Part shown: piece by piece, positions 29,142 to 40,097 of the stretch
Numbering within the stretch: the first letter of the stretch is position 1
Layout of the letters: each line of letters starts with the position of its first letter
Assembly (NCBI RefSeq): GCF_007833795.1
Contig: NZ_CP032702.1
Location: 2,046,001 to 2,110,000 of the forward strand
Length of the DNA stretch: 64,000 nt
Source: Candidatus Pantoea soli
Lineage (GTDB): Bacteria > Pseudomonadota > Gammaproteobacteria > Enterobacterales > Enterobacteriaceae
Reading direction: 5' to 3'
Program-made: the position numbers and the translations under genes
The notes under the pieces: model-generated
Told to the model about the DNA's origin: nothing
What the model saw: the letters and a program-made list of their open reading frames with translations, nothing else
The model's database searches: none

Positions 29142-31181
29142 CTATTTCGCCGTTTCGGCGGCCGGCTGGGATTTTTCCAGCTGGGCCAGATCGTTAGCGA
29201 TTTTCACCGTTTCATCCAGGTACGGATCCGGTTCTTTATAGTCCTTCGGCAAATCATCCAGGCTCTTCAGCGGTGCTTTACCTTCTGCCTGATAGCGCGC
29301 ATTGATGCGTTCCAGACGCAGCGCATCTTCTTCGTGGTTCTCTTTCTCACGCTGGGCAAGATTAAGCGACACGATATTGCGCTTGTCTTTCATGGCATTG
29401 AAACGCGCAATGTCTTTCATGATGTACTGGAACTCGCGATCCTGCGCAATGCGATCGGCATGCTCTTTGGTGAGCTGCGGCACCAGTGGCGTGATGTCAC
29501 CGGTTTTGGTGTACGTTGCCGCGTTGATGCTATCCCACGGCAGCGCATTATCCTCAAACTTCTCACCGGTTTCCGCCGCTTCCACGCCGGTTGGCATCAG
29601 CAGATCCGGCGTGACGCCTTTACGCTGGGTACTGCCGCCGTTGATGCGGTAGAACTTCTGAATGGTGTACTGCACGGAACCCAGCGCCGGCCACTCCGGA
29701 CGCAGCATCTGATCGTAAATACGGTTCAGCGAACGGTACTGCTGCACTGTGCCTTTCCCGAAGGTCGGCTCACCGACAATCAGCGCACGCCCATAATCCT
29801 GCATCGCTGCGGCAAAGATTTCTGACGCCGAGGCGCTGAAGCGATCGACCAGCACTACCAGCGGCCCTTTGTAATAAACGATGCCGTCGTTATCGCTGTC
29901 CTGACGCACGCGACCATTGTTATCACGCACCTGCACCACCGGACCGGATGGAATAAACAGTCCTGAGAGCGACACCGCTTCGGTCAGGGCGCCGCCGCCG
30001 TTGGTGCGCAGATCGATCACAATGCTGTCAACGTTCTGCTTCTGCAGCTTCTGCAGCTGCACTTTGACGTCATCGGTCAGGCCGACATAGAAGCCCGGAA
30101 TGTCGAGCACGCCGACCTTCTCTTTACCTGCCATATGCACGGTGCCTTTGACGGCGCGGTCTTCCAGACGGATCTTCTCACGCGTCAGCGTCACGGTGCG
30201 GGTTTTGGTTCCTTTACCGGCAGGCAGGATCTCAAGGCGTACTTTGCTGCCCTTCGGCCCTTTGATTTTCGACACCACGTCATCCAGACGCCAGCCAATC
30301 ACATCTTCCATCGGCTTGCCCGGCTGGCCGACGCCAACGATGCGGTCACCTACGGTAATGGCTTTACTCTTCGCCGCCGGACCACCGGCAACCATGGAGT
30401 TGATCACGGTGTAGTCATCGTCCATCTGCAGCACAGCACCAATGCCTTCCAGCGACAGGCTCATCTCGGTGTTGAACTGCTCAGTATTGCGTGGCGAGAG
30501 GTAATTGGTATGCGGGTCGATTTCGTGCGCAAAAGCCGTCATCGCCAGCTGGAACACATCTTCGCTGTTGCTCTGCGCCAGGCGGCGGATGGCAAAGTTA
30601 TAGCGCTTGGTCAGCGTTTCACGAATATCTTTGTCATCTTTACCGGCCAGTTTCAGGCTCAGCTCATCATATTTCACCTTGGCATCCCACAGCGCGTTCA
30701 GCTCATCCGTGCTTTTTGGCCACGGCGCTTTTGCGCGGTCGATATCAATGGTGTCGTTACCGGTGAAGTTCATCGGGCGGTTCAGCACGCTGAGCGCATA
30801 CTGATAGCGCTCGAAGCGGCGTTTCTGCGCCAGATTGTAGAGATCGTAAAAGACATCCAGCTTGCCGCTGCGCAGCTCGTCACCCAGCGTGGTTTTTTTC
30901 GCGGCGTATTGTGCGATGTCCGACGCCAGCAGCACGTTGTGACTGTAGTCGAGCAGATTCAGGTAGCGATCAAAAATTTTCGCTGAAAAATCCTGATTCA
31001 GATCGAACTGACGGTAGTGAGAGCGGGTAAAGCGCGAGGTCACGCGCTCACTGACGGTAGGATGCTGTGCTTCTTCGTGTAGCTGAGGAATCTGATCGGC
31101 GCGGGTCAGGTTATCGGCGCCAAAGGAGGGGCCTGCCAGCAGCAGGCCCGCGATCATACCGATCTTAAAAATGCTGTTCAT
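29142..31181 (-). CDS. prc: Tail-specific periplasmic protease Prc
   Basis: Periplasmic PDZ protease that processes penicillin-binding protein 3 and, with lipoprotein NlpI, degrades MepS. 679 residues: signal peptide (MNSIFKIGMIAGLLLAGPSFGA), PDZ domain about 235-325 (SLSLEGIGAVLQMDDDYTVI onward), and S41 protease core with the Ser/Lys dyad in DRFSASASEIFAAAM and GEPTFGKGTVQ. Downstream of proQ by 20 bases, the same arrangement as in E. coli. Confidence 0.96.
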   Translation of the reverse strand: MNSIFKIGMIAGLLLAGPSFGADNLTRADQIPQLHEEAQHPTVSERVTSRFTRSHYRQFDLNQDFSAKIFDRYLNLLDYSHNVLLASDIAQYAAKKTTLGDELRSGKLDVFYDLYNLAQKRRFERYQYALSVLNRPMNFTGNDTIDIDRAKAPWPKSTDELNALWDAKVKYDELSLKLAGKDDKDIRETLTKRYNFAIRRLAQSNSEDVFQLAMTAFAHEIDPHTNYLSPRNTEQFNTEMSLSLEGIGAVLQMDDDYTVINSMVAGGPAAKSKAITVGDRIVGVGQPGKPMEDVIGWRLDDVVSKIKGPKGSKVRLEILPAGKGTKTRTVTLTREKIRLEDRAVKGTVHMAGKEKVGVLDIPGFYVGLTDDVKVQLQKLQKQNVDSIVIDLRTNGGGALTEAVSLSGLFIPSGPVVQVRDNNGRVRQDSDNDGIVYYKGPLVVLVDRFSASASEIFAAAMQDYGRALIVGEPTFGKGTVQQYRSLNRIYDQMLRPEWPALGSVQYTIQKFYRINGGSTQRKGVTPDLLMPTGVEAAETGEKFEDNALPWDSINAATYTKTGDITPLVPQLTKEHADRIAQDREFQYIMKDIARFNAMKDKRNIVSLNLAQREKENHEEDALRLERINARYQAEGKAPLKSLDDLPKDYKEPDPYLDETVKIANDLAQLEKSQPAAETAK

Positions 31182-31201
31182 GCCTGGGTCGGGCCTCCGT
31201 T

Positions 31202-31882
31202 TCAGAACTGCAAGTGTTCTGCGCGCACAATCATTGCCAGGCCGGAAGCGAGCTGTACCCGAACGCCATCTTTGGTAATTTCCAGGATGGTCGCGTCCAT
31301 TGCACTTTTGCCTGCTTTGACTTTGATATTCTGACCCGGCTGCAGCGCTGAGGTATCAGTGACGGGCTTAGCACGCGGCGGACGCGGCGCGGCGTTACGC
31401 TCGGCTGAAGCCGCGCGCGGCGCCTGAGGACGCGGTTTACGCGGTGCATCGCCAGCGGCGGCTTTGCGTGGTGCAGGCTTACGTGGACGACGTTCTGCGC
31501 CCTCTTCACCGGCTTCACGCTTTTTGGCTCGCTGCTGCTCGCGCTGCGCCTGAACGCGCGCCTTGGCTTCTTCCAGCTGCTTACGCGCATGCTCAACGTG
31601 CTGCTCGTCCAGCACGCCACAGGCGTTGCCGTCGAGATCGACACGCGTCGCACCGGCTTTAATGCCGTAGAGGTAACGCCAGCTGGAGGTATAAAGACGT
31701 AAAGCCGAACGCAGTTGCGTCTTGCTCAGGCTGTTTTCGCCCTGAACGCGCTCCACCAGATCCTGAAAGATACCGATTTTGAGCGGACGCGCTTCACCTT
31801 CGGCGCTAAAGCAGTGCGGAAAACGCTCGGCCAGAAAGGCGATGACTTCTTTACTGCTATTCAACTTGGGTTGATTTTCCAT
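31202..31882 (-). CDS. proQ: RNA chaperone ProQ
   Basis: Global sRNA/mRNA-binding protein. 226 residues: FinO/ProQ domain (about 5-120; [27 protein letters not shown]), a basic Arg/Lys/Ala/Pro-rich linker (about 125-175) and a C-terminal Tudor-like domain (about 180-226; [20 protein letters not shown]). Starts [20 protein letters not shown]. Upstream of prc in a probable operon. Confidence 0.96.
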   Translation of the reverse strand: MENQPKLNSSKEVIAFLAERFPHCFSAEGEARPLKIGIFQDLVERVQGENSLSKTQLRSALRLYTSSWRYLYGIKAGATRVDLDGNACGVLDEQHVEHARKQLEEAKARVQAQREQQRAKKREAGEEGAERRPRKPAPRKAAAGDAPRKPRPQAPRAASAERNAAPRPPRAKPVTDTSALQPGQNIKVKAGKSAMDATILEITKDGVRVQLASGLAMIVRAEHLQF

Positions 31883-31978
31883 GAAATTTCCTGATTACAA
31901 CGGATTTGCCGACCAGAGCAGGCATGAACAGGCGACATTATAATGACAACATCGCCAAATGCTATGTGATCCAGTCGA

Positions 31979-32479
31979 TTAGCTACGCGCAGGCTGAATA
32001 AATTTTACGATGTCGCTGCCCGCAAGCACGTCACAAAGCCCGTCAGTAAGGGCCACCAGCCCCGCTTCATCCTCACTATCGAAGCGCGAATAGACCGTGC
32101 TGTCGATGTCGAGCACACCCACCAGCGTGCCATTCACTTTCAGAGGAATCACGATTTCAGCATTGCTGGCCGCGTCACAGGCGATGTGGCCCGGAAACGC
32201 GTGCACGTCGTTCACCCGCTGTACTTTATCTTCTGCCATCGCCGTGCCGCACACGCCTTTGCCGACCGGAATACGCACGCAGGCGATTTTGCCCTGAAAC
32301 GGGCCAAGCACCAGCGTATCCGGTTCGGTCAGCAGATAGAATCCCGCCCAGTTAACGCCTTCCAGGCGTTCAAACAGCAGCGCACTGCAGTTGCCCAGCG
32401 CGGCCAGGAAAGAGGTTTCGCCCGCCAGCAGTGCACGGACATCGCGATTTAAATCCTCGTAAAAGGCTTTTTTGTTCAT
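31979..32479 (-). CDS. msrC: Free methionine-(R)-sulfoxide reductase MsrC (YebR)
   Basis: GAF-domain enzyme that reduces free methionine-R-sulfoxide. 166 residues; the catalytic and resolving cysteines are in FQGKIACVRIPVG, GVCGTAM and GHIACDAASN, and the GAF end VLDIDSTVYSRFD is present. Divergent from letA (yebS). Confidence 0.94.
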   Translation of the reverse strand: MNKKAFYEDLNRDVRALLAGETSFLAALGNCSALLFERLEGVNWAGFYLLTEPDTLVLGPFQGKIACVRIPVGKGVCGTAMAEDKVQRVNDVHAFPGHIACDAASNAEIVIPLKVNGTLVGVLDIDSTVYSRFDSEDEAGLVALTDGLCDVLAGSDIVKFIQPARS

Positions 32480-32655
32480 TGTTTAACCATAACTCATCAC
32501 TGGCGTGACCCACGTGTCACTCAGTCGTTAAAATAAGCACTAATAATCCAGCCTCACAAGGTGAATCATCGCGTTTGTTACTATACCCTTAGCAGTCTGT
32601 GTTTGAGACTAATCTCGTACCACAAAATAGTGCAGGCAAAATTTATCTGCCTGAC

Positions 32656-33942
32656 ATGCCGGTATCCGTAACGAACGATGGGCCACTTGCGTCACCTATG
32701 AAAATTCACGCCATCAGCCAGACGTTGCCCCACGCACGTTATCAGCGTTGTCCGCAATGCGATACCCTTTTTTCCTTACCGGATGTGAAATCGCACCAGA
32801 CAGCCTACTGCCCGCGCTGCCACGCCAAAGTGCAGGATGGGCGCGACTGGTCCATGACGCGGCTTACCGCCATGGCCGTGACCATGTTGGTGCTGATGCC
32901 GTTTGCTTTCAGCCTGCCGCTGGTGGACATCCGCCTGCTGGGCATGCGCATCAATGCCAGCCTGTTTGAAGGGGTGCTGCAGATGGCGCAGCAGGGCAAT
33001 GTCCTGACCGCCGCCATGGTGGCCTTCTGCACCATTGGCGCGCCGGCGACGCTGGTAGCCGGGATTGGCTACCTGTGGGTTGGCAACGCGCTGGGCATGA
33101 ACCTGCGACCGGTCCTGCTGATGCTGGAAAAGCTCAAAGAGTGGGTGATGCTGGATATCTATCTGGTTGGCGTCGCCGTGGCCTCCATCAAGGTGCAGGA
33201 TTACGCCTCGCTGGAGGTGGGCTACGGCCTGGTGGCCTATATCGCGCTGACGGTCATGAGCCTGCTGACGCTGATCCACCTTAACGTTGAACAACTCTGG
33301 GAACATTACTATCCGCAGGCGGTGCCGACAACGCCACCGGAAGAGTGGCAGGTGTGCCTGAACTGTCACTTTACCGGCATGCCCGATCAGCGCGGGCGCT
33401 GTACGCGGTGTCATACGCCGCTTGATTTTCGTCGCCGCCACAGCCTGCAGAAATCCTGGGCGGCGCTTATCGCCTCAATTGTGCTGCTGATTCCGGCCAA
33501 CCTGCTGCCGATCTCGGTGGTGTATGTCAACGGATCGCGGCGCGAAGACACCATCTTTTCCGGTATTCTCGGCCTCGCTTCCGGCAATATCCCGGTGGCT
33601 GCCGTGGTGTTTATCGCCAGTATTCTGGTGCCTTTTACCAAAGTGCTGGTCATGCTGACCCTGCTGCTCAGCATCCATTTCCGCTGTGAGCAGGGTCTGA
33701 AAACCCGCATTCGCCTGCTGCGTGCCGTCACCTGGGTGGGCCGCTGGTCGATGCTGGATCTGTTCGTTATTGCTTTAACCATGTCGCTGGTCAACCGTGA
33801 CCAGCTGCTGGCTTTTACCATGGGACCCGCCGCGTTCTATTTTGGCGCCGCGGTCATCCTGACCATTATGGCCGTTGAGTGGCTGGATAGCCGCCTGATC
33901 TGGGATGCACATGCAACAGGAAACGCCGACTACACCGACTAG
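32656..33942 (+). CDS. letA: LetA (YebS), PqiA-family lipid transport membrane protein
   Basis: Inner-membrane partner of LetB in phospholipid transport across the envelope. 428 residues: two PqiA modules each with a zinc-ribbon (CPQC...CPRC near residue 34; CLNC...CTRC near residue 235) and four TM helices. Start at ATG 32656 gives the E. coli length (427); it lacks a ribosome site, and a GTG at 32599 or ATG at 32698 are alternatives. Overlaps letB by 32 bases. Confidence 0.92.
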   Translation: MPVSVTNDGPLASPMKIHAISQTLPHARYQRCPQCDTLFSLPDVKSHQTAYCPRCHAKVQDGRDWSMTRLTAMAVTMLVLMPFAFSLPLVDIRLLGMRINASLFEGVLQMAQQGNVLTAAMVAFCTIGAPATLVAGIGYLWVGNALGMNLRPVLLMLEKLKEWVMLDIYLVGVAVASIKVQDYASLEVGYGLVAYIALTVMSLLTLIHLNVEQLWEHYYPQAVPTTPPEEWQVCLNCHFTGMPDQRGRCTRCHTPLDFRRRHSLQKSWAALIASIVLLIPANLLPISVVYVNGSRREDTIFSGILGLASGNIPVAAVVFIASILVPFTKVLVMLTLLLSIHFRCEQGLKTRIRLLRAVTWVGRWSMLDLFVIALTMSLVNRDQLLAFTMGPAAFYFGAAVILTIMAVEWLDSRLIWDAHATGNADYTD

Positions 33943-36544
33943 CGCCAGTCTGCGAAATAAACGCAAGATTTCGCCGTTCTGGTTATTGCCCATTATCGCT
34001 TTGCTGATCGCCGGCTGGCTGTTGTGGACCAACTATCAGGAACGCGGCACCACCATCACCATTAACTTCCAGACGGCGGACGGCATCGTGCCGGGGCGGA
34101 CGCCTGTCCGCTATCAGGGGGTGGAAGTGGGCACGGTACAGGGCATCGTGCTGAGCGATGACTACCGCAGCATCCAGATCAAGGCCAGCATCAAGAGCGA
34201 TATGCGTGATGCGCTGCGGGAAAACACCCAGTTCTGGCTGGTCACACCCAAAGCCTCGCTGGCCGGCGTATCCGGCCTCGATGCCCTGGTGGGCGGTAAC
34301 TATATCGGCATGATGCCGGGCGATGGCAAAGAGCGCGACCATTTCACCGCGCTGGACACCCAGCCCAAATACCGCGTTAACACCGGCGAGTTGCTGATTC
34401 ACCTGCACGCGCCGGATCTCGGCTCGCTTAACACCGGTTCGCTGGTCTATTACCGCAAGATTCCGGTTGGCCGGGTGTACGATTACAGCATCAACAGCAA
34501 TACCGATGGCGTAACCGTCGATGTGCTGATCGAGCGGCGCTTCACGAATCTGGTGAAGAAACAGAGCCGCTTCTGGAACGTCTCCGGGGTGAATGCGGAT
34601 GTCAGCCTGAGCGGGGCAAAAGTGAAGCTGGAGAGCCTGGCGGCGCTGGTAAACGGTGCGATTGCGTTTGATTCACCGGAAAACGGTGAGCAGGCGAACA
34701 GCGACGAAAATTATCAGCTTTATCCCGATCTGGCACGCAGCCAGCGCGGCGTGCAGATTAGCCTCGATCTGCCCGGCGGCAATAATCTGAAAGCAGACAG
34801 CACCCCGCTGATGTATCAGGGGCTGGAAGTCGGCACCCTGACCAAACTCACCCTGCTGCCTGACGGGAAAGTCAGCGGCGAACTGACCATCGACCCTTCC
34901 GTCACCGGGCTGATGCGCAGCGGGACACGCATTGAGATGCGCGCGCCGAAGCTGAGCCTGACAGATACCAGCCTCAGCAGCCTGCTGACCGGTAACACGC
35001 TGGAACTGGTGCCGGGTGAAGGCCAGCCGCAGAATCACTTTATCGTGCTGCCACCGACCGAAACCCTGCTGCAGACGCCGGATGTGCTGACGGTCCAGCT
35101 GAGCGCGCCGGAAACCTACGGCATTGATGCCGGCCAGCCGGTCATGCTGCACGGGATGAAGATCGGTCAGGTTATCTCGCGCAAACTGGATGCCGGGGGC
35201 ATCACCTTTGTGGTGGCCATCAACCCGGCGCACCGCGGGCTGGTGCACGGCGACAGCAAATTTATTGTCAACAGCCGCCTTGACGTGAAGTTTGGCCTGG
35301 ATGGGATGCAGGTGCTGGGTGCCAGCGCGCGCGAATGGGTGGATGGCGGTATTCGCCTGATTCCGGGCGCGAAAGGCCAGCCCTCCAGCCGCTATCCGCT
35401 GTTTGCGGATGCAGAGCGTGCGCAGGAAGGCATCACCGGCGATCAGCCGCCCACCACGCTGAAGCTGACGGCGAACAGCCTGCCCGATGTACAGGCGGGC
35501 TCGGTCGTGCTGTATCGTCGCTTCCAGGTCGGTGAAGTGGTCGACGTGGTGCCACGCGCCGATGCGTTTGAGATTGCCGTCCATATTCAGCCGCACTACC
35601 GCAAGCTGCTGACCAGCGAAAGCGTATTCTGGGCCGAAGGCGGCGCTAAAGTGCAGCTCAACGGCAGCGGGTTAACCGTCCAGGCGTCACCGCTGAACCG
35701 GGCGCTGAAAGGCGCTATCAGCTTTGATAACCTGAGCGGTGCGCAGGCAGCCAAAGGGGCGAAACGCGTGCTCTATCCGTCGGAAACCGCTGCGCGCGCC
35801 GTGGGCAGCCAGATTACGCTGCACACCTTTGATGCCAGCAAACTGGCAGCAGGGATGCCAATCCGTTACCTCGGCATCAACGTGGGCCAGGTTGAATCGC
35901 TGGCGCTCAGCCAGGATAACAATCAGGTGGTGGCGAAAGCGGTATTGTATCCCGAATACGTGCAGGACTTTGCCCGCCTCGGCAGCCGCTTCTCGGTGGT
36001 GTCACCGGAGATTTCACCGGCGGGGGTGAATCACCTGGAAACGCTGCTGCAGCCTTACGTGAACGTTGATCCGGGTAAAGGTGCCCAGGCGCGCAGCTTT
36101 GAGCTGCAGGAGAGCACTATCACCGACTCTCGCTACCTGAACGGACTGAACATTTATGTTGATGCAGCAGAAGCGGGCTCGCTGTCGATTGGAACGCCGG
36201 TGCTGTTCCGCGGCGTGGAAGTGGGAACCGTCACCGGCACCTCGCTGGGCAATATGGCCGATCGCGTGCAGATTGCGCTGCGCATCAGCAAGAAGTATCA
36301 GCATCTGGTGCGTAACAACTCGGTGTTCTGGCTGGCCTCGGGCTATAACCTTGATTTTGGCCTGATTGGCGGCGTAGTAAAAACCGGGACGTTCCAGCAG
36401 TTTATTCGCGGCGGCATCCAGTTTGCCACCCCGCCGACGGTGCCGCTGGCGCCGCAGGCAGGCGCGAACAAGCACTTCCTGTTGCAGGATGAAGCGCCGA
36501 AAGAGTGGCGCAGCTGGGGCACGGCCATTCCGTCGCCCAATTAA
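33911..36544 (+). CDS. letB: LetB (YebT), seven-MCE-domain lipid tunnel protein
   Basis: Long periplasmic tube made of stacked MCE rings that carries lipids between inner and outer membranes. 877 residues, exactly the E. coli length: one N-terminal TM ([20 protein letters not shown]) followed by seven MCE repeats, each opening with a pattern such as [42 protein letters not shown] or [17 protein letters not shown] 33911 gives MQQETP; an ATG six bases earlier is also possible. Overlap with letA supports translational coupling. Confidence 0.96.
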   Translation: MQQETPTTPTSASLRNKRKISPFWLLPIIALLIAGWLLWTNYQERGTTITINFQTADGIVPGRTPVRYQGVEVGTVQGIVLSDDYRSIQIKASIKSDMRDALRENTQFWLVTPKASLAGVSGLDALVGGNYIGMMPGDGKERDHFTALDTQPKYRVNTGELLIHLHAPDLGSLNTGSLVYYRKIPVGRVYDYSINSNTDGVTVDVLIERRFTNLVKKQSRFWNVSGVNADVSLSGAKVKLESLAALVNGAIAFDSPENGEQANSDENYQLYPDLARSQRGVQISLDLPGGNNLKADSTPLMYQGLEVGTLTKLTLLPDGKVSGELTIDPSVTGLMRSGTRIEMRAPKLSLTDTSLSSLLTGNTLELVPGEGQPQNHFIVLPPTETLLQTPDVLTVQLSAPETYGIDAGQPVMLHGMKIGQVISRKLDAGGITFVVAINPAHRGLVHGDSKFIVNSRLDVKFGLDGMQVLGASAREWVDGGIRLIPGAKGQPSSRYPLFADAERAQEGITGDQPPTTLKLTANSLPDVQAGSVVLYRRFQVGEVVDVVPRADAFEIAVHIQPHYRKLLTSESVFWAEGGAKVQLNGSGLTVQASPLNRALKGAISFDNLSGAQAAKGAKRVLYPSETAARAVGSQITLHTFDASKLAAGMPIRYLGINVGQVESLALSQDNNQVVAKAVLYPEYVQDFARLGSRFSVVSPEISPAGVNHLETLLQPYVNVDPGKGAQARSFELQESTITDSRYLNGLNIYVDAAEAGSLSIGTPVLFRGVEVGTVTGTSLGNMADRVQIALRISKKYQHLVRNNSVFWLASGYNLDFGLIGGVVKTGTFQQFIRGGIQFATPPTVPLAPQAGANKHFLLQDEAPKEWRSWGTAIPSPN

Positions 36545-36546
36545 GC

Positions 36547-36574
36547 AAACGGGCAGCCTGCGGGCTGCCCGTTT
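36547..36574 (+). terminator. letAB terminator
   Basis: 12-bp perfect stem (36547-36558 with 36563-36574, 4-base loop) three bases after the letB stop; the U run is short (TTT). Confidence 0.65.
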
Positions 36575-36619
36575 ACGTTCTGCGTGTTACACTTCGCGCT
36601 CAATTTGTTACCCCGGTAG

Positions 36620-38044
36620 ATGCCCGTGTCCGAACGCTTTCCCGACGATTTCCTTGCGCTGATGCGCGCCAGCCTCAATGACGAAGCTGAACTGCAACGT
36701 TTTCTCGCCATCAGCCAGCAGCCCCTGCGGCGCAGCCTGCGCGTTAATACCCTGAAGATCAGCGTGGCGGATTTTCTGGCACGCACGGCGCACTATGGCT
36801 GGCGCCTGACGCCGGTGCCGTGGTGCGCGGAAGGGTTCTGGATTGAGCGCGACGACGACACCCTGCCGCTTGGCAGCGTGGCGGAACATCTCAGCGGGTT
36901 ATTTTATATTCAGGAAGCCAGCTCGATGCTGCCGGTCAGCGCGCTATTTGACGCCGCCCCGGATGCACAGCAGGTGATGGATGTGGCCGCCGCGCCAGGC
37001 TCCAAAACCACGCAGATGGCCGCGCTGATGCATAACCGGGGCGCCATCCTCGCCAATGAGTATTCGGCCAGCCGCGTGAAGGTGCTGCATGCCAATATCA
37101 GCCGCTGTGGCGTGCGCAATGTGGCGCTGACGCACTTTGACGGGCGGGTTTTCGGCGCGGCGCTGCCAGAGCAGTTTGATGCCATCCTGCTGGATGCGCC
37201 CTGCTCCGGTGAAGGCGTGGTGCGTAAAGATGCAGATGCGCTGCGCAACTGGACGCTGGCCAGCACCGAAGCGATTGCCGCCACTCAGCGCGATCTGATC
37301 GACAGCGCATTTCACGCCCTGCAGCCGGGTGGCACACTGATTTACTCCACCTGTACCCTGAATCAGATTGAAAACCAGCAGGTGGTGCACTGGCTGCTGG
37401 AACGCTATCCCGGGGCCGTGGAGTGCGTGCCGCTTAACGAGCTGTTCAGCGGCGCGGAGCGCGCCCTGACGCCGGAAGGTTTTCTGCACGTCTTCCCGCA
37501 GTTGTTTGACAGCGAAGGCTTCTTCGTGGCGCGCCTGCGCAAAACCGCCAGCGTGCCGCCGCTGCCGGCCCCCACGTATAAAGTCGGTAAGCTGCCTTTC
37601 TCGCCGGCCAGCCGCAAACTGCAGGCCGACGTCGCGCAGGCCGCGCAGAAAGTGGGCCTGCAGTGGGATGAAAGCCTGACGCTGTGGCAGCGTGATAAAG
37701 AGCTGTGGCTGTTTCCTGCCGCGCTGGAGAGCTGGCTGGGCAAGGTGCGCTTTTCGCGCATCGGCCTGAAACTGGCTGAGACCTTCCCCAAAGGGTATCG
37801 CTGGCAGCACGAAGCGGTGGTGGCGCTGGCGCAACCCGACAGCGCGCTGGCGTTTGCCCTGAGCGACGAAGAGGCCGAAAGCTGGTATCGCGGCCAGGAT
37901 ATTCACCCGCAGACGCCACCGACGCGTGATGAGGTGATTGTTACTTATCAGCAGCAGCCGCTCGGCCTGGCAAAAAAAGTGGGTAACCGGATTAAAAACA
38001 GCTATCCGCGCGATCTGGTGCGTGACGGACGGTTGTTCCGCTGA
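36620..38044 (+). CDS. rsmF: 16S rRNA (cytosine1407-C5)-methyltransferase RsmF
   Basis: m5C methyltransferase of the NOL1/NOP2/Sun family. 474 residues; the SAM fold ([17 protein letters not shown]) and the two catalytic cysteines in [15 protein letters not shown] and [13 protein letters not shown] are intact, and the C-terminal PUA-like part ([22 protein letters not shown]) is present. ATG 36620 is preceded by CCCCGGTAG, a weak site; GTG 36626 is an alternative. Ends three bases before the convergent pphA stop. Confidence 0.94.
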   Translation: MPVSERFPDDFLALMRASLNDEAELQRFLAISQQPLRRSLRVNTLKISVADFLARTAHYGWRLTPVPWCAEGFWIERDDDTLPLGSVAEHLSGLFYIQEASSMLPVSALFDAAPDAQQVMDVAAAPGSKTTQMAALMHNRGAILANEYSASRVKVLHANISRCGVRNVALTHFDGRVFGAALPEQFDAILLDAPCSGEGVVRKDADALRNWTLASTEAIAATQRDLIDSAFHALQPGGTLIYSTCTLNQIENQQVVHWLLERYPGAVECVPLNELFSGAERALTPEGFLHVFPQLFDSEGFFVARLRKTASVPPLPAPTYKVGKLPFSPASRKLQADVAQAAQKVGLQWDESLTLWQRDKELWLFPAALESWLGKVRFSRIGLKLAETFPKGYRWQHEAVVALAQPDSALAFALSDEEAESWYRGQDIHPQTPPTRDEVIVTYQQQPLGLAKKVGNRIKNSYPRDLVRDGRLFR

Positions 38045-38047
38045 TCG

Positions 38048-38695
38048 CTACTGCAGGCGGACCAGCGTAAGACGATTACCGAACACGGCACCGGTATCAA
38101 TATAATGCTGGTTTGCCACATCCAGCGGCTGCTCCAGCGGGGTGTGACCAAAGTAAAACGCGCTGGCACCGTCAATCTCCGCCGACCGGCCACGCTGATG
38201 CTGCGCCAGCCGGTCACGGCTCCACACGACCTGATGCCAGTCCACTGGCTGATTAAGTTGATAGTGGCTGGCCGGGTAATCGGCATGTGCAATGACGACG
38301 ACACGATCGGCAAAGCGCAGATGCAGCACCCACGGCAGATCGGCACAGCGTTTCAGCTGGTGGCGCACGCGGATCAGCTGCGCGCCCCGCAGCTGCCAGA
38401 ACCACTCGCCGCCGTTCATGCGCCATAACAGCGGATCGTCCCCGCGGAGCGCCGCCAGCGCCATCTGCTCATGGTTGCCACGCACGCAACGAAACCACGG
38501 CTCATCCAGCAGCTGCAGGCAGCCCGGACTGTCCGGGCCACGATCGATCAGATCGCCAACCGACAGCAGCAGATCCTGCTGTGGATCAAAACGCTTTTGC
38601 CGCAGCAGCGCATCCAGCCGGGCGCGACAACCGTGCAAATCGCCCACTACCCAGATGTGGCGCCACTGCTCCGCTGACAGCATTTGATAAAACAT
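38048..38695 (-). CDS. pphA: Serine/threonine protein phosphatase PphA
   Basis: 215-residue PPP-family metallophosphatase. The motif series is complete: GDLHG, GDLIDRGP, RGNHEQM, AHADYP and FGHTPLEQP, with a C-terminal YIDTGAVFGNRLTLV. In E. coli PrpA/PphA acts in signalling upstream of the CpxRA/misfolded-protein response. In K-12 the gene is followed by sdsR-yebY; here a roughly 11 kb accessory stretch intervenes. Confidence 0.93.
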   Translation of the reverse strand: MFYQMLSAEQWRHIWVVGDLHGCRARLDALLRQKRFDPQQDLLLSVGDLIDRGPDSPGCLQLLDEPWFRCVRGNHEQMALAALRGDDPLLWRMNGGEWFWQLRGAQLIRVRHQLKRCADLPWVLHLRFADRVVVIAHADYPASHYQLNQPVDWHQVVWSRDRLAQHQRGRSAEIDGASAFYFGHTPLEQPLDVANQHYIDTGAVFGNRLTLVRLQ

Positions 38696-38778
38696 GTAAT
38701 CATTCCCGGTTGAGTGGAAGTTTAGCGGGCCCGGCTTAGAGTATAGTCCGGGGCGTTGGTGCCAGCGGAGGAGGCAGC

Positions 38779-38886
38779 ATGAGTGGTCAGAAACAGTTTA
38801 TCGGGGTTCTGGTGGTGATATTCATTGGCAGCTTATTGCTGCTGGAGTCGCTGGCGCGTCTGGTGCATCTGCTTTTTGTGGGTTAG
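38779..38886 (+). CDS. Small single-TM membrane protein (35 residues), unrecognised
   Basis: Begins MSGQKQFIGVLVVIFIGSLL and ends HLLFVG. One hydrophobic helix spans about residues 7-24. A very strong ribosome site (GGAGGAGG, 4 bases before ATG) and a TATAGT box about 35 bases upstream argue that it is expressed. It is divergent from pphA. No known small protein is recognised. Confidence 0.6.
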   Translation: MSGQKQFIGVLVVIFIGSLLLLESLARLVHLLFVG

Positions 38887-39018
38887 GCGATGCTTCGCCT
38901 CCACGACTTATGGATCTGGCAGGTTCTCCTTTTTCGGCGTCGGCTATCGGCCGTATTCACCGTCACACTGCCGGTTATTTGTGCCAGGCTTTTCCGATGT
39001 TTTTTCAGGCGAGCGCCG

Positions 39019-39266
39019 GTGAAAGATGATTATAAAATCGATTATGAAGCCTTCAGGCAGAATAACGCCGCGCTGATGCGTGGGATAAAAGTCAGGCACC
39101 GGTTTATGCCGATGACTCAGGCGTGGAAACGCAGCATGCTATCAACCGGCAGAGTAAACAGGCGTATCAAACCTATATTCAGGGCCGGGACGTAATCGAT
39201 TCATACGGATATTATGTTTCACCGCATAAAGAAGATTGTTATCTGGCTGATAAGCTGCGTGCATAA
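39019..39266 (+). pseudogene. Frameshifted small gene, unrecognised
   Basis: Two frames each look coding in only one half. From GTG 39019 one frame reads VKDDYKIDYEAFRQNN, then turns into low-complexity basic sequence. From 39066 the other frame gives DAWDKSQAPVYADDSGVET, then QAYQTYIQGRDVIDSYGYYV, then SPHKEDCYLADKLRA and TAA at 39266. Joining them near 39060 would give a soluble protein of about 80 residues. The same stretch also lies in a single 101-codon frame starting at 38890, but its composition (Arg/Phe/Leu-rich) looks unlike a protein. No family recognised. Confidence 0.4.
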
Positions 39267-39332
39267 TAGGTCGCCGTTTTGCATTCCGCGTTGTAAAACC
39301 CGGACCACGCGCCAGCGTGGCCTGGCGCACCG

Positions 39333-39503
39333 CTAGCGGGTAATTAAAAAGATGGCGAGCATAAAGCCGATAAATAAACCGGCGAAGGTGAGAAAACCGG
39401 TGCGCGGGGATTTCGCCTGCCCCACAATCGCCCCGATAAAAATGCTTAAAATTGTCAGCGTGCCTGCCATTACCCAGAGCAGGTAGTGCGTGTTTGCAGC
39501 CAT
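39333..39503 (-). CDS. Two-TM small membrane protein (56 residues), unrecognised
   Basis: Reads MAANTHYLLWVMAGTLTILS at the N-terminus and ends AIFLITR. Two hydrophobic helices (about 7-28 and 37-54) are separated by a short polar loop QAKSPRTG. Ribosome site AAGGA lies 7 bases before ATG 39503. Convergent with the broken gene upstream and 72 bases downstream of a lipoprotein gene on the same strand. No family assigned. Confidence 0.6.
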   Translation of the reverse strand: MAANTHYLLWVMAGTLTILSIFIGAIVGQAKSPRTGFLTFAGLFIGFMLAIFLITR

Positions 39504-39574
39504 GAAAAGATCCTTATGCGCAGCAAAAAAAGATGCGCCCTCTTATACCATTTTTCATGCCAGCTGGCTGCTGT

Positions 39575-39919
39575 TTAATGCGCTGGATGAGGGGACGCTG
39601 CGGCAGCGGTAGCCGGACAGCGCACCGCCTGCAGGGCTTTCAGCTGCTGTAAGCGCGTGGTGGCGCGGCGGGTAGCATTGGCTTTTGCAACGCCATTCCC
39701 GATCCCTAAATCAATAAAGAACCCCACAACGGTGAGCGCATCGAATTTGCCGGTGGTTGCGATCTGCTGTTGCACTTCCCGCGTTTTGACAATCTGCGCC
39801 TGCAGCGCCTGACAATCGTACGCCTGCACTTCGGCATCACTCACTTCCGGTAACTGCGGGTACTGCTTCAGCGCACATCCGCTCAGCAGAATAACGCACA
39901 GACAGACGACTCTTTTCAT
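39575..39919 (-). CDS. Small lipoprotein, unrecognised
   Basis: 114 residues. Signal peptide MKRVVCLCVILLSGC ends in lipobox LLSGC (Cys15); the +2 residue is Ala, so outer-membrane sorting is likely. The mature part contains two further cysteines (YDCQAL and AVRCPA), a helical QIVKTREVQQQ segment and an amphipathic stretch FDALTVVGFFIDLGIGNG. ATG 39919 has AAGG five bases upstream; an in-frame GTG at 39925 is unlikely. Downstream TM gene (39333-39503) may be in the same transcript. Confidence 0.7.
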   Translation of the reverse strand: MKRVVCLCVILLSGCALKQYPQLPEVSDAEVQAYDCQALQAQIVKTREVQQQIATTGKFDALTVVGFFIDLGIGNGVAKANATRRATTRLQQLKALQAVRCPATAAAASPHPAH

Positions 39920-40097
39920 GACCACCTTCTCACCCTTTCCCTGCGCGCAGTATACGCCCGGATGATTTGAGCAAAGCGGTAATTAAGCACGCATTCGCGG
40001 CGTATTTTCCGCCGTTGCGCTGGCTCTGGCACTGCGCCCGTTGTTATCCATATACAATAATAATGACATGCCGATATTATTTAATTGCGGGACAACA

